In this document: piece by piece, positions 48,289 through 58,201 of the stretch
Layout: every line of letters starts with the position of its first letter
How positions within the stretch are numbered: position 1 is the first letter of the stretch
Assembly: GCA_013423325.1 (NCBI GenBank)
Contig: BLJB01000073.1
Coordinates: forward strand, 1-64,000
DNA: 64,000 nt
Source of the DNA: Usnea hakonensis
Taxonomy: Eukaryota > Ascomycota > Lecanoromycetes > Lecanorales > Parmeliaceae
Direction: 5' to 3'
Made by a program: the position numbers and the translations under genes
The notes under the pieces: model-generated
The model's input: the letters and a program-made list of their open reading frames with translations, nothing else
What the model was told of the DNA's origin: nothing
The model's database searches: none

Positions 48289-49573
48289 TATGTAATATCG
48301 AGAAGGGTCACCGAATGTTGAATAATAAGCTGAAACGGCGGGCTTGATCTGGGGACTCAAATCATGATACAAAAGGTGGGACGATAGCTCTCTTTATACG
48401 TTCAATTTGTAGCATTTATGCCGGTCGTGGGGATGAAGCTTCGACCCGGAGAAGACGCAAGCAAGCTGAAAAAAAAAGACATGACAATGGAGCGCGAATG
48501 AGTGTGTGGCACATGCTTTCCGTGAGAATTCCCTCAGCTGAAAGTGTAAGATCTCTCAGCTGAAAGAGCAAGACATTATGACGAATCCAATGTCTACCTG
48601 CCGTATCAAGTCCAGCCTCGTGAACGCCTCGCTAAAACCAGCCAATGGAGAGCGATAAGAAGCGAATCACAAGGCTCCCCATGGTCGACTGCCGAATGTT
48701 ACTCTGAATGGTCAAAGCCCAACAATCTGTCAGACAGTCCAAGGATTACGTAGACTGCGTATGAAGATAGACTGCCTCATATTTTGTGGCTTACAGTCGG
48801 ACTATTACTGAAATTAGCCCAGATTCATGCAATGCTTATACAGCTTCAATTCAGACACTTCCCAAATCGCTAGACGGACAGCTCGCATCATTGGGAGATA
48901 TGAATGACAAGAGACCTTATATTCTAAAATAGGCCAACACGGCCGATGCCTGAGCGGTAATGTCTTTTGCGCGTGTATCGACGGAGACTGTTGTGCCTTA
49001 TGGCTTCGCTCGGCTGAGGGGCAGGCTTGCCTCGGCGACACCACGGCGAAGCAGATCAGAGCTCATGGCCCTGTTCTTGCTCGAAAACCCTATTGAAATT
49101 CAACCGACGCGCTCCTGAAGAATATTTCAAGGCCCACCTCCGAGAGGAAAGCCAGGGCTAGTAATAGCAATGGTTCGAGGACTTTTGTTTCCTCCCTACA
49201 AATCGAGAGCAGTAGAGACTACACTCGAAGACTGAAAGACCATGCTGTCAATGAAGTACACTTGTGAGTAGCAAGTACGTTTTGCACGCCAAGGCTGCTG
49301 AACGAAGCTCTCTGCTGAAAATCAGTAAAGACTTATCTTACTGACATTACAAGAGCTCGTATATAGAATAATTGATACATATCAGAGTCTTTGACTGTAA
49401 TGTCTTAATTTCAACTTACATGAAAAGCAAGATATGTTTTTCCCTAAAAGTATGAAAGCCGCGAAGGTCCCGAACGCTACTCTCGCTATTAGCCCCTTTT
49501 ATTAACCTTTATAGCTGTCAATCGTTTTTTGACTAAGAGCCTTCCGTCTTACTATTTTCATATTCTTCTAAGG
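48289..49573. other. Intergenic, about 1.3 kb
   Basis: Promoter of the secreted protein plus the 3' flank of the GT2 gene. CTCAGCTGAAAG-like words repeat at about 48533 and 48556. No supported gene; a minus-strand frame at 48814-49044 has no resemblance. Confidence 0.45.
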
Positions 49574-51688
49574 CTAGTCTCTTGAATGACGGTAAAATAA
49601 GAAACGATGTAAGCAAAGCAGCGTAAAGCAATTAATTGCCAAGACAGACACAGGATTATACCATTTCATCCCCCCAGCAGTCCTGTATACGACTGCCGAA
49701 ATGAGCGCCCCGTTACTCGCGACAGTCCAGGCCCAGGCGAAGAGCCTTATGTTCCTATACCGATGATTTTTATGCACCTTTCCGACTCCACTAGGCATCC
49801 AGCTCAGCTGTTTGCCCACGATGTAATCCCAGATGGCGTGTAGGGATGCGTAGTACTGGATGATCTGGACATACTGTACTGAGAGATTATATTCGCAGCG
49901 GGCCCAGATGCGCACTGCGATCACCTCATACAGAAGGCCGGGGAGCCCAAAGGAGAGACTATACCAATAAGACAGACTAGGTGTAGTCCACACGATGAGC
50001 GGAGCGAGTATTGGGATCAGCACTGGTACCACGGCAAACATACTGTAGTGCATGAATTGCATCACATAGCACAACTTCTGTTGCGCGGACAAATTGCTCT
50101 TCCAAAAGGCACGAGTGGCGACCAAGCCTATGGTACCTGTACACCAGCGTGACTGCTGACTGAAGAGTGAGCTTGGAGTATCAGGACACGTTCCGCAGGC
50201 CAGTACAAGCGGTATGTATTTAATGCTCCATCCTTGTGTCATGGCCCAGACGCCTGTCTTAATGTCTTCGGCGTAATCGTCAGGATAGGCACCGCTAATA
50301 GGCTCTAGGGCAGTGCGTCGATAGATGGCGTTGCTGCCAACGCACATAGCGGCGCCCCATCTATCGCGACTAGTCTGCGTGATCCGGAAGGTGAACTCTT
50401 GTACGGCTCCAGCCCCTTGTTCTACCCACGTCTGTTCCTTGGTTGTACGGAAGAATTGTGGGGTCTGGAGGATCGCGCGTCTATCGTCAGTCAAATGGTA
50501 GGGCATAGAATGAAGCAGGAAATCCGATCGGGGACAGAAGTCGGCATCAAAGATAGCAAAGAAGTCGCCATGAGTTCTGGCGAAGGCGTAGCGTATATTA
50601 CCAGCTTTCTTGAGCTCGTGCGTGGGCCGGCAGATGTAGTTGAATCCAAATCGCAGGGCCAGAGATTCGACGTCTTTGTCGGCGCCGTCATCAAGCACAT
50701 AAATTGCCTTCTTCTTTTCAGGGTATTGTAGCCCCGCAATGCATCGCCAGGTATTTTCCAGAATCTCTAAGGGTTCCTTGCACACAGGAAGGAAGATATC
50801 CATCGTTGGTGCGTCGTCAGTCACAGGGGACTCCTCTAGCAGCCGCTCATGCTCCATAAGGTCAAATTCCCTCCCAAACAGTGTTATAAAGAGAGACGTG
50901 AAGAGGTATAGCAAGCTGCCGAACACAAAAAGTCCATACCAGACGAAAATTGGAGACCGCTTCGCAAGCATGATGCCACCAACGGCGACGGCGATCAATG
51001 AGGTCCCGTTGCAAATCGCAAGAATCGGACGCTTCATCTCTACATAGAGGTCCTTCTCGGCATCCGTTGGGGCGCCTGGTAGTACCAATGATGGTGACCT
51101 TCTTGGGCAATAATTCTTGCGGAACTCACCGAGTAAATTTTCCCAATGCCCATGATTCTTTGCACGCCTGTGAGTATGTGCCTGATACTTCTTACTGCAA
51201 AAGGAGCATGCCCATGCTGCAGTATCCCTAAACGGCACAGGATTCTTGAGCAAGGTAGTTGGCTGATCAGGAGGCTGGCCTTGGTTTAGCCAGTATCTGG
51301 AATCTTTTAGCCGTGTTTGCCCTTGAATCAAGGGCAGCCGCAGCGGTCGCCGTTCGTCATTATTCTGACGCGGGTGGAGAGATCTTTCCCAAGGCCAGGG
51401 TCTCTTTGCGGGCTCAGTAGGGACAGGACCAGCGATGTCATTCCAAGATGGCAGTGCTGTGAGCGAAGACCGACTGATGCTTTTCTTCGAGCACACATCC
51501 AGCGAGGAAATCGAGTAATTAAATTCCTGACTATGTGCAATGCTTATGTGCGCGTGGGCAGGCCTCGCAATATACTGGTCATGAGAATTAGACGGCATGA
51601 CAGACGACCCTATGTCGGAGGCAATTTTGGATCTCCCAGACTCATCACCGACGCCATTGACCGCGGAGACTGTCTTGTGGTTTTTCAT
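49574..51688 (-). CDS. Cellulose-synthase-like GT2 glycosyltransferase, membrane protein
   Basis: One exon. I place the start at the ATG at 51688 (MKNHKTVSAVNGVGDESG, 704 residues); an upstream in-frame ATG at 51922 would add 78 unconserved residues. A soluble Ser/Pro-rich N-terminus with CSFCSKKYQAHTHRRAKNH (C..C..H..H, possibly zinc-binding) precedes two membrane helices, a cytosolic GT-A domain and several C-terminal helices. Catalytic motifs are intact: VLDDGAD, FDADFCP (DxD), YAEDIKTG (the TED base) and FSQQSRWCTG (QxxRW). These mark processive beta-glycan synthases of the plasma membrane. Fungal members are poorly characterised; one in Aspergillus makes mixed-linkage 1,3;1,4-glucan, so that product is possible but unproven. 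Confidence 0.88.
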   Translation of the reverse strand: MKNHKTVSAVNGVGDESGRSKIASDIGSSVMPSNSHDQYIARPAHAHISIAHSQEFNYSISSLDVCSKKSISRSSLTALPSWNDIAGPVPTEPAKRPWPWERSLHPRQNNDERRPLRLPLIQGQTRLKDSRYWLNQGQPPDQPTTLLKNPVPFRDTAAWACSFCSKKYQAHTHRRAKNHGHWENLLGEFRKNYCPRRSPSLVLPGAPTDAEKDLYVEMKRPILAICNGTSLIAVAVGGIMLAKRSPIFVWYGLFVFGSLLYLFTSLFITLFGREFDLMEHERLLEESPVTDDAPTMDIFLPVCKEPLEILENTWRCIAGLQYPEKKKAIYVLDDGADKDVESLALRFGFNYICRPTHELKKAGNIRYAFARTHGDFFAIFDADFCPRSDFLLHSMPYHLTDDRRAILQTPQFFRTTKEQTWVEQGAGAVQEFTFRITQTSRDRWGAAMCVGSNAIYRRTALEPISGAYPDDYAEDIKTGVWAMTQGWSIKYIPLVLACGTCPDTPSSLFSQQSRWCTGTIGLVATRAFWKSNLSAQQKLCYVMQFMHYSMFAVVPVLIPILAPLIVWTTPSLSYWYSLSFGLPGLLYEVIAVRIWARCEYNLSVQYVQIIQYYASLHAIWDYIVGKQLSWMPSGVGKVHKNHRYRNIRLFAWAWTVASNGALISAVVYRTAGGMKWYNPVSVLAINCFTLLCLHRFLFYRHSRD

Positions 51689-52454
51689 TGTGAGAAAGGT
51701 AGAGCTGAAAATCGCGGCACATCTGCGCAACGGGATGATTATTTTGAAAATGCAGGCAACGCTAGAGACCAGAGATCGCTGTATAGCATTTTTGAAAAAA
51801 ATCGCCTGACCAAACGACAGGATGGGTCTTGAGCGAACGATTTTGCGTGAGAGACTGATGCAAGAAGTGAGGGTTGAAGAGCAAGACGAACTGGCTTTGA
51901 AAAGGGAGACATTGTCTATCATGTTTCACGGTAAGTATACTGCCCTAATTGCCTAAGCTTCGCCCCGAAACCTGCTTCGTGAAGGCTTCATTTCATCGCT
52001 TTCAAACACTGTCAAGAACTCGACGGTCGTGTCAGAATAGGCCTAGGCGTACTGTTTATTGGAACGCCAAAGCGGGACTACGCGCTTTGGCGCTCGGGAA
52101 TTAATCAGTTGCATGATCGCCGCAGATTTCGATCACGACAATGACTACAGTGCCAGTGGCGTCGAACTTGTCGTTACAAGTATGTCTCTCATCCCGTCAT
52201 TCATGCTGGACAAGCCTGTTCTTGAGAGATTGGCGATTGGCCTGAGGCGTGCGTGAAATGGCTGGTACTAGCGCTGCTCTTGAAAAACCTTTGCATTAGC
52301 GCCACAGCAAATCTTCTAAGAAGGGACATGAACTTCATACACGATAGCGAACGAAGTCGGACTTCTGTAGAGCTGCTCTGCCGAGCGATGATACCCAACC
52401 TGCTCATAATCCATTATGCACCAACACCAAGCTGAAGCAGTCGCAAGTCCCTGA
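51689..52454. other. Upstream of GT2 gene and 3' flank of Rab gene
   Basis: 51689-51922 is open in frame with the GT2 gene and may be leader or extra N-terminus. Beyond that, short frames at 52059-52435 on both strands show no domain. Confidence 0.4.
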
Positions 52455-53630
52455 TCAGCAGCAGCCTCCTCTTCTTCGCCTTCCTGCTCCATCTAGTCTG
52501 AAAACAGCCTCCCATTCTCTCATGCCACCGCCCCATGCTCCGATTCCGGCTGCCGCTCCTCCCCGCCCCTTTCGCCTCCTTCTTCTCGGACCTCCCTCCT
52601 CGATTGTAGTCCCCACACTCTTAACACTTCCTTCGTCCTCCCATCCTCCACTATCCCCATACTGTATTCCACTCATTGGATCGTCCGGGTCAATCTCTCC
52701 TAGCTCGATCTTGGTTAAGATCATTCCTGCAAGACGTGCAAAGACCTCTTCCACCCCATCGCCCGTGAATGCGCTTACTTCGACGGAAACGGGTATAGCA
52801 GAGCGTGATGCCCATCGAGAGGCTTCTTCCGCACTGACCTCACGTCCTTCAGTAGCAACGGTGGCAGTCAGTGCAGAGCCAAGTCCGTAACCTATGGAGG
52901 AATGACTAGAGCTAAGTCTGGGTCCTTCCCCATTCGAGTCATCTGCAATTATGGATTGGCTACTGGAAGCACCGTTGGCCGAATTATTGGGAGGCTCAGA
53001 TGTCAGATCCAACTTATTGCCAGCTAGTAGAAGCGTAAGGTCTGGTGAAGCTAGAGCTCGAGCATCATTGAGAAAAGTTGGAAGCGCATTGAAGGAAGCG
53101 TGAGATGCGAGATCATAAACCAAAATCGCACCAGCTGCACCACGATAGTAAGAACGAGACACTGAGCGGAACCGTTCAGTCCCAGCTGTGTCCCATAATT
53201 GTAGCTTGATTCTTTTTCGCCGAGAACCAGTACCCACTCTGATGATTTTCGAGGAAAACTCAACGCCGATCGTCTGGCTAGATAGAACTCGCCCTTGGGC
53301 TTATCAGGCTCTAGTCTGGGAGAGGCATGATTTGGAGGAAGATTACGAACATTCGTTCTTGACGATTCGGTGTAGGAGGCAAGATCTGGAGCGAGGTAAG
53401 CTCTAAGTAAGTTTTGCCGATGAAATCGAAGCATTAACGAACTTGCCGCTGCCGCTCGGGCCAAGAAGAATGACCTTTGCGAGATAATCATACATGCTCC
53501 CAAGTTCCTAAATGGCAACGCCTGTTATTGGCAAAATCAAGGAGAGACAGTGCCGTACAAACCTCACCTGATCATGAACCGCGATTGAGGAACTGCTCGA
53601 GATATTAGATCCACGTCGTTGGCGCGCCAT
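52455..53630 (-). CDS. Rab-family small GTPase (Rab2/4/14-like) with insertions
   Basis: Exons downward: 53630-53568, 53507-53443, 53385-53347, 53277-52455; 329 residues, longer than the usual ~210. P-loop GPSGSGKS (about 37-44), effector/switch I SQTIGVEFSSKIIRVGTG, switch II LWDTAGTERFRSVSRSYYRG, NKLD, SAFTGDGVEE (ETSA-equivalent) and C-terminal GGCC for double geranylgeranylation are all present. Two unusual stretches: a Ser/Asn-rich insert of about 60 residues between NKLD and the G5 loop, and an Arg/Gly/Ala-rich hypervariable tail. The third exon is only 39 bases. Rab proteins of this branch act in endosome/Golgi vesicle traffic; the exact step is unresolved. Confidence 0.92.
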
Positions 53631-53974
53631 ATCGGAGTTTCTCTGTGTTTATGTGGAGGGACCTGGGCAGGACCAGGCGAACTTTGTAAAGGCTCACATC
53701 TCAAGCTGATTTGGGTATCCAAATCGACGAATCGTCATTGAATCGATGTCTTCCGCTAAAAGCTCCCGACGCTAGCGCCAAGATATGATTAGTAACGCCC
53801 GTTGACGGAATTAGACCAATCATGTTGGCTTGCGCCAAGTTGCTTCGGACTTCAATTTTCTGCTCAAAATTGGCTGTCCTTACGCTTTGGAGCTTCACGA
53901 ACGCCTACCAAGCTGAAGCCAGCCCATATATTAACGTAACAGCACATTCCCTGATCGCTGTTCATCTATCATAC
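53631..53974. other. Divergent Rab / ATP synthase g promoter
   Basis: Short shared spacer. An in-frame extension upstream of the subunit g start exists (from 53822) but looks unconserved. No motif identified. Confidence 0.45.
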
Positions 53975-54898
53975 ATGTTGACTACTGCACCATCTCGTAT
54001 GATGCTTCGGCACACCCGTTTTGTTGTACGCCAGAGTACAAGACGACATGCATCAACTACAGAAGCAGTCAAAGAGACGACCGTAAAATCCAAAGAAGCA
54101 GTTTCAAACGCCTCTTCGAAAACCTCACAAGGTCTTTCAAGAGTAACTTCATCTGCCGGACCAGCCGTGAGCGGTGCAGCGCAAGGGGTAAGCAAAGCTA
54201 TCGGCAACCTTGGAGGACGGACAGGGAGGATAATATCTTTTGTGCAATGTGAGTCAGAGACTAATATTGATTCGTAAGGCTACTCAGTGCATCAATTGAA
54301 TCACACAGAGGTGTATTCACGAAACAATGGATAGCTTGTCCTCTGAAACATCTCACTATGTTTTTTATCTTGGCCACCGATTCCTCTCAACCTTCATGCT
54401 TTTACTATCACATCTGCATGAGGAGAGTCTGCTGACCAGCGGCATCAGCGATGGTCCCCCCTGCGCTTTATTACGGCAAGGTTGGCTTTGAGCTCTCAAA
54501 GCTAGTCTTTAGGGGACAGAAGATGAGCCCACCGTGAGTTTGCTGGCCCCTCTTTCGATATTAAAAACATGAGAGATAGTTGGTTTAGGCACATGTAGCT
54601 GATCGCAGGATTTATTATCAGAGATCTTGCGGCGTTTCAAAAATATACCCAACCTTTCATTAACACCATCCGGAACCCTACCCGCCTCCTCAATCGCACG
54701 ACCGATACCGCTGGCACTATGTCCCCCGAGGGTATTCTGAGTCGAATGAGGAATGTCAATATGCAGCAGTTGATGTCAGCAGGAGTTGTTGGGGCAGAGG
54801 TACTAGGCTTCTTCACTGTGGGTGAAATGATTGGGAGAATGAAATTGGTCGGCTACAGAGGAGACGCTGAACATCACGAGACCGCAACAGCACTGTAA
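53975..54898 (+). CDS. ATP20: Mitochondrial ATP synthase subunit g
   Basis: Exons 53975-54248, 54449-54533, 54622-54898; 211 residues. Introns are 200 and 88 bases; the phases close exactly. A Thr/Arg/Ser presequence (LRHTRFVVRQSTRRHAST) and an Ala/Ser/Lys-rich segment precede the conserved core VPPALYYGKVGFELSKLVFRG, QKMSPP, AAFQKYTQPFINTIRNP and the C-terminal membrane helix AGVVGAEVLGFFTVGEMIGR with glycine spacing as in the known dimerisation motif. Subunit g sits in the inner mitochondrial membrane and supports F1Fo dimers and crista shape. Starts at 53975, 53999 or 54002 are all possible; the last has A at -3. Confidence 0.93.
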
Positions 54899-55296
54899 TT
54901 GGAATGTCTTTCGCTGTCATTTATAAGACACTGCAGGAAGCAAGGATTGGCAGGGCAGGCGTGCTAACAGGATTCGCCGAGACGCCGAAAATGGCTCAGG
55001 CTCTGGGTTCGCAAGGTCTCGCATCTGCACACACCACGTCGTTATAGAGACGTTATCATGTACAACAGACCAAAAGTACCAAATCTTTGCGGTACCTATA
55101 GGAGAGAAAAGGCCACATTCGTAGTAAATTGGACTCGGAGAAAGCTTGGCAATATCATAGTTGTTAACGAAATGCCATTCTTACCAGTATTAAATTTGCA
55201 CACAAATTACTTTCAGCTTCCACTTATGCAACCGTAGAATCAGTGAGGCTGCCATCATACTGTATCTGTCCGGGGTCATTGCTCGAGATCAAGAGA
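54899..55296. other. Intergenic, promoter of ROK1
   Basis: Same-strand spacer of about 400 bases. The frame preceding the helicase ATG is open back to 55243 but begins with GTG and is not conserved. Nothing else seen. Confidence 0.5.
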
Positions 55297-57486
55297 ATGG
55301 ACATGTTCAAATTGCTTACAAGATCCTCAAAAATACAAAAATCTAATCCAGGTTCCAAACACTCCTCGAGCCACTATATCCCATCGAATGGAATTCCAGA
55401 TCACCTCCCACAAGACTTCAAGAATGATGATGTATTTCCCAGCAACAAGCAAGCTCGGAGCAGAGGCATAAAGCGCAAGCGAAACGGGTGGGAGAACAAG
55501 CATGACGATGGAATTATTGAGCAATTGGATACCTCCAAAGAAGTGGCATCTTCGAACTTCCTAGAGGATCAGACTATAGACAATGAAAATGGAGCTGGAG
55601 ATAAAGTGTTAGATGTGAATGCTGCTCAAAGCACGAAGGTCGTCAATCCGGACGTGGATAGGGAGGAGCGCTGGAGAACGTTGAAGAAACACAAGCTCAA
55701 GGTGACCATCCTGGGGGGCATGTCTTGGTCTCAGAACGATCACCATAACAAACAAATGAGGCTAGATACAGCGGCCGTGGGGAAGATTGCACATCCTCAG
55801 ATATCGCCACAACCTTTGACTTCGTTCACACAATTGCGGAGTAAGTACGGCATTTCGAAACGGCTAGCAGCAAATCTGGACGCTCAAGGGTATAAGGAGC
55901 CTACTGAAGTACAGATGGGCAGTCTACCACTTTTACTTGGGACGGACGAAGATCGTGGGCTGAATGCGCGATGGAATAAAAAGAGCGAACTTGATCTACT
56001 TACGATTGCTCCGACTGGTAGTGGAAAGACACTGGCTTTTATGATACATATATTGCACGGATTGTTAGCAAACCGGCAGGCTGAAAGGGAAGCTAAGACA
56101 GGCCAGAGTCCGGAGCGGAGGGTCCAGGCTTTGATCATTGCTCCCACCCATGAGCTTGCAGACCAGATTGTCAACGAGGGAATGAAACTTGCATCCGGTA
56201 CTGGCGTGAAGATATCCGGGGTAAGGAAAGGCATGAGATTGCATCCGCACCTTGTGGGCTCAAAGGATAGTGAGACTTTAGATATCACGAAAGACGATAC
56301 CTTCCGCCATACGAGTGATTTTCTGGTAAAGGCAGACATATTAGTCAGCACCCCTTTGTTGTTTTTGCATGCCATCTCAGCGAACCAGTCGGGTGCAGGT
56401 CGTCTTCCAGATATACGGTTTCTCGTCCTCGACGAAGCTGACGTTCTCCTTGATCCACTCTTTCGGGAGCAGACACTCGGTATTTGGACCGCTTGTACCA
56501 ATACTTCTTTGCAAACAAATCTATGGTCTGCCACTATAGGTTCATCCATCGAGGCATTGGCTCAGACATTCATACTCGATCGGCGGCGTAATTTGGCCCC
56601 ACTATCAACCACCCTCCAACATCACATTGTTCGCTTAGTTGTCGGTCTCAAAGACTCCGCCGTACCAAACGTGACCCACCGCCTTGTCTACGCGGCATCC
56701 GAGCAAGGTAAGCTTCTCGCTCTGCGTCAGATGTTACATCCTTCTGGAGCACCAGCAGCAGATGGCCTCTCGTTACAGCCACCATTCTTGGTCTTCACTC
56801 AGACAGTCTCGAGAGCCATAGCTCTTCACTCCGAGCTTCTCTATGATATTCCCCTCGAAGCAGGCGGCTCATCACGTATAGCCGTTCTCCATTCTGAACT
56901 CTCAGATACCGCACGTTCGAACGTCATGGCAGGGTTCCGTAAGGGCGAGATATGGCTTATCGTCACGACGGACCTCTTGTCACGTGGAGTAGATTTCAGA
57001 GGCCTGAATGGGGTGGTCAACTACGATATCCCAAACACTGGTGCTTCATATGTCCATCGCGCTGGAAGGACAGGAAGGCAAGGCAGAGAAGGTGGGGTGG
57101 TAGTCACCTTGTACACTAAGGAAGATATTCCTTACGTAAAGAATGTGGCTAATGTGATCGCTGCAAGTGAGAGGGCAAAGGAGAAACACGTAGTTGCTGA
57201 TATTCATGGAGAAGGCGTGCAAAAATGGCTATTAGATGCACTCCCAAACGTGAGTAAGAAGACGAAAAAGGAGATGAAGAGAAAGGGCGTGGAAGGTAGG
57301 AGGGCAACGACCGAGGCCGCAGGAGGCAAGGGCGCAAGGAAGATGCGAATTAGCACGAAAAGCGGATATGAGAGACGAATGGAAAACAAAAGGAAGGGAG
57401 CGGTAGATGGAAGTCGAAAGCGATTATTACGGGAGGAAGAGAAAGGAGTGCTACAAGACGAGGAATGGGAAGGGTTTGATAATTAA
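55297..57486 (+). CDS. rok1: DEAD-box RNA helicase ROK1
   Basis: One exon, 729 residues from the ATG at 55297 (MDMFKLLTRSSKI, the typical ROK1 start). A basic disordered N-terminus of ~170 residues leads into the Q-motif region (ISKRLAANLDAQGYKEPTEVQ). Motifs are in order: APTGSGKT (238-245), PTHELADQI, STPLL, DEAD (379-382), SAT, then VFTQTVSRA, VTTDLLSRGVDF and HRAGRTGRQG. The C-terminus is Lys/Arg-rich. ROK1 is a nucleolar ATPase needed for 18S rRNA processing in the small-subunit processome, acting with Rrp5. An insert of about 35 residues lies between the GVRKG block and the STP motif. Confidence 0.95.
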   Translation: MDMFKLLTRSSKIQKSNPGSKHSSSHYIPSNGIPDHLPQDFKNDDVFPSNKQARSRGIKRKRNGWENKHDDGIIEQLDTSKEVASSNFLEDQTIDNENGAGDKVLDVNAAQSTKVVNPDVDREERWRTLKKHKLKVTILGGMSWSQNDHHNKQMRLDTAAVGKIAHPQISPQPLTSFTQLRSKYGISKRLAANLDAQGYKEPTEVQMGSLPLLLGTDEDRGLNARWNKKSELDLLTIAPTGSGKTLAFMIHILHGLLANRQAEREAKTGQSPERRVQALIIAPTHELADQIVNEGMKLASGTGVKISGVRKGMRLHPHLVGSKDSETLDITKDDTFRHTSDFLVKADILVSTPLLFLHAISANQSGAGRLPDIRFLVLDEADVLLDPLFREQTLGIWTACTNTSLQTNLWSATIGSSIEALAQTFILDRRRNLAPLSTTLQHHIVRLVVGLKDSAVPNVTHRLVYAASEQGKLLALRQMLHPSGAPAADGLSLQPPFLVFTQTVSRAIALHSELLYDIPLEAGGSSRIAVLHSELSDTARSNVMAGFRKGEIWLIVTTDLLSRGVDFRGLNGVVNYDIPNTGASYVHRAGRTGRQGREGGVVVTLYTKEDIPYVKNVANVIAASERAKEKHVVADIHGEGVQKWLLDALPNVSKKTKKEMKRKGVEGRRATTEAAGGKGARKMRISTKSGYERRMENKRKGAVDGSRKRLLREEEKGVLQDEEWEGFDN

Positions 57487-58201
57487 AATACCCTGCTCAT
57501 ACTATTACAATTGACGGTTTCATTGACATGCCCGGCTCTTGAAAGTCGTTGATGGTGACAGAAGCGAGCACGAGGCCCAAGCATTATGGATAGTCAAAGT
57601 AGATATAGATTGTGACTGTCAACCATTCTCCTAAAAGACGATTTTTTAAGTATTTAAAGAAGATCGAAATTGTGAGTTGGAGAGGATCTCATCGTATTTG
57701 ACATGGAATCGTGCGAAGAGACAGGAATGGAATGGGTAGAGAAAAACAAAGCAGGGTTGACTTGGCACAAGAAACCTCTTCTGGTCAAACTGGCGGCTCG
57801 AGGCGATGGACTTGGTCCCTAGGCATGCAAGCTCCAAGGTCTCGAGTACACTTGCGAATCTGAGATCGCACGGGCTATAGGCCGTTGGCTCTCAAAGCGG
57901 TCATGGTGGGTACTTCTTGAATGGTAGCACTCGTTGCCAGAGGATTTCTTAGGAATAAGCTTGCATTTTGTTTCACAGCGTTCCAAAAGTCCTTTTCTAG
58001 ACATATAATCAAGTAACAATCCGAGCCATCAAGCTCCCTCTTTTAGGCCAAATACGAGCACTAGCAACGAATCAATTGTCATTGTCGTTCATTACTGCCC
58101 GGAAAAGCGTCACGTAGCCATATATGCGTCTTCGTTGATGGGGCTGTGGTCGACTCTTGGAAAACTAAATCATTTTAATTGCCGCTCTCCTAAGACTTTG
58201 T
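57487..58201. other. Intergenic between convergent ROK1 and amidase genes
   Basis: 3' flanks of about 700 bases. Two minus-strand frames (57646-57837, 57819-58019) lack any resemblance. Nothing else seen. Confidence 0.5.

Noticed and set aside
48940..49020. Possible tRNA-like segment (CCGATGCCTGAGCGG)
   Set aside because: No T-loop consensus, acceptor pairing or anticodon arm could be built. No convincing tRNA gene was seen anywhere in the window by eye.
53051..53518. 155-codon minus-strand frame starting MPFRNLGACM
   Set aside because: It reads intronic and out-of-frame sequence of the Rab gene; the correct frame gives the P-loop and switch motifs.
55243..55296. Upstream extension of the ROK1 frame
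   Set aside because: It begins with GTG and is not conserved; the ATG at 55297 matches the usual ROK1 start.
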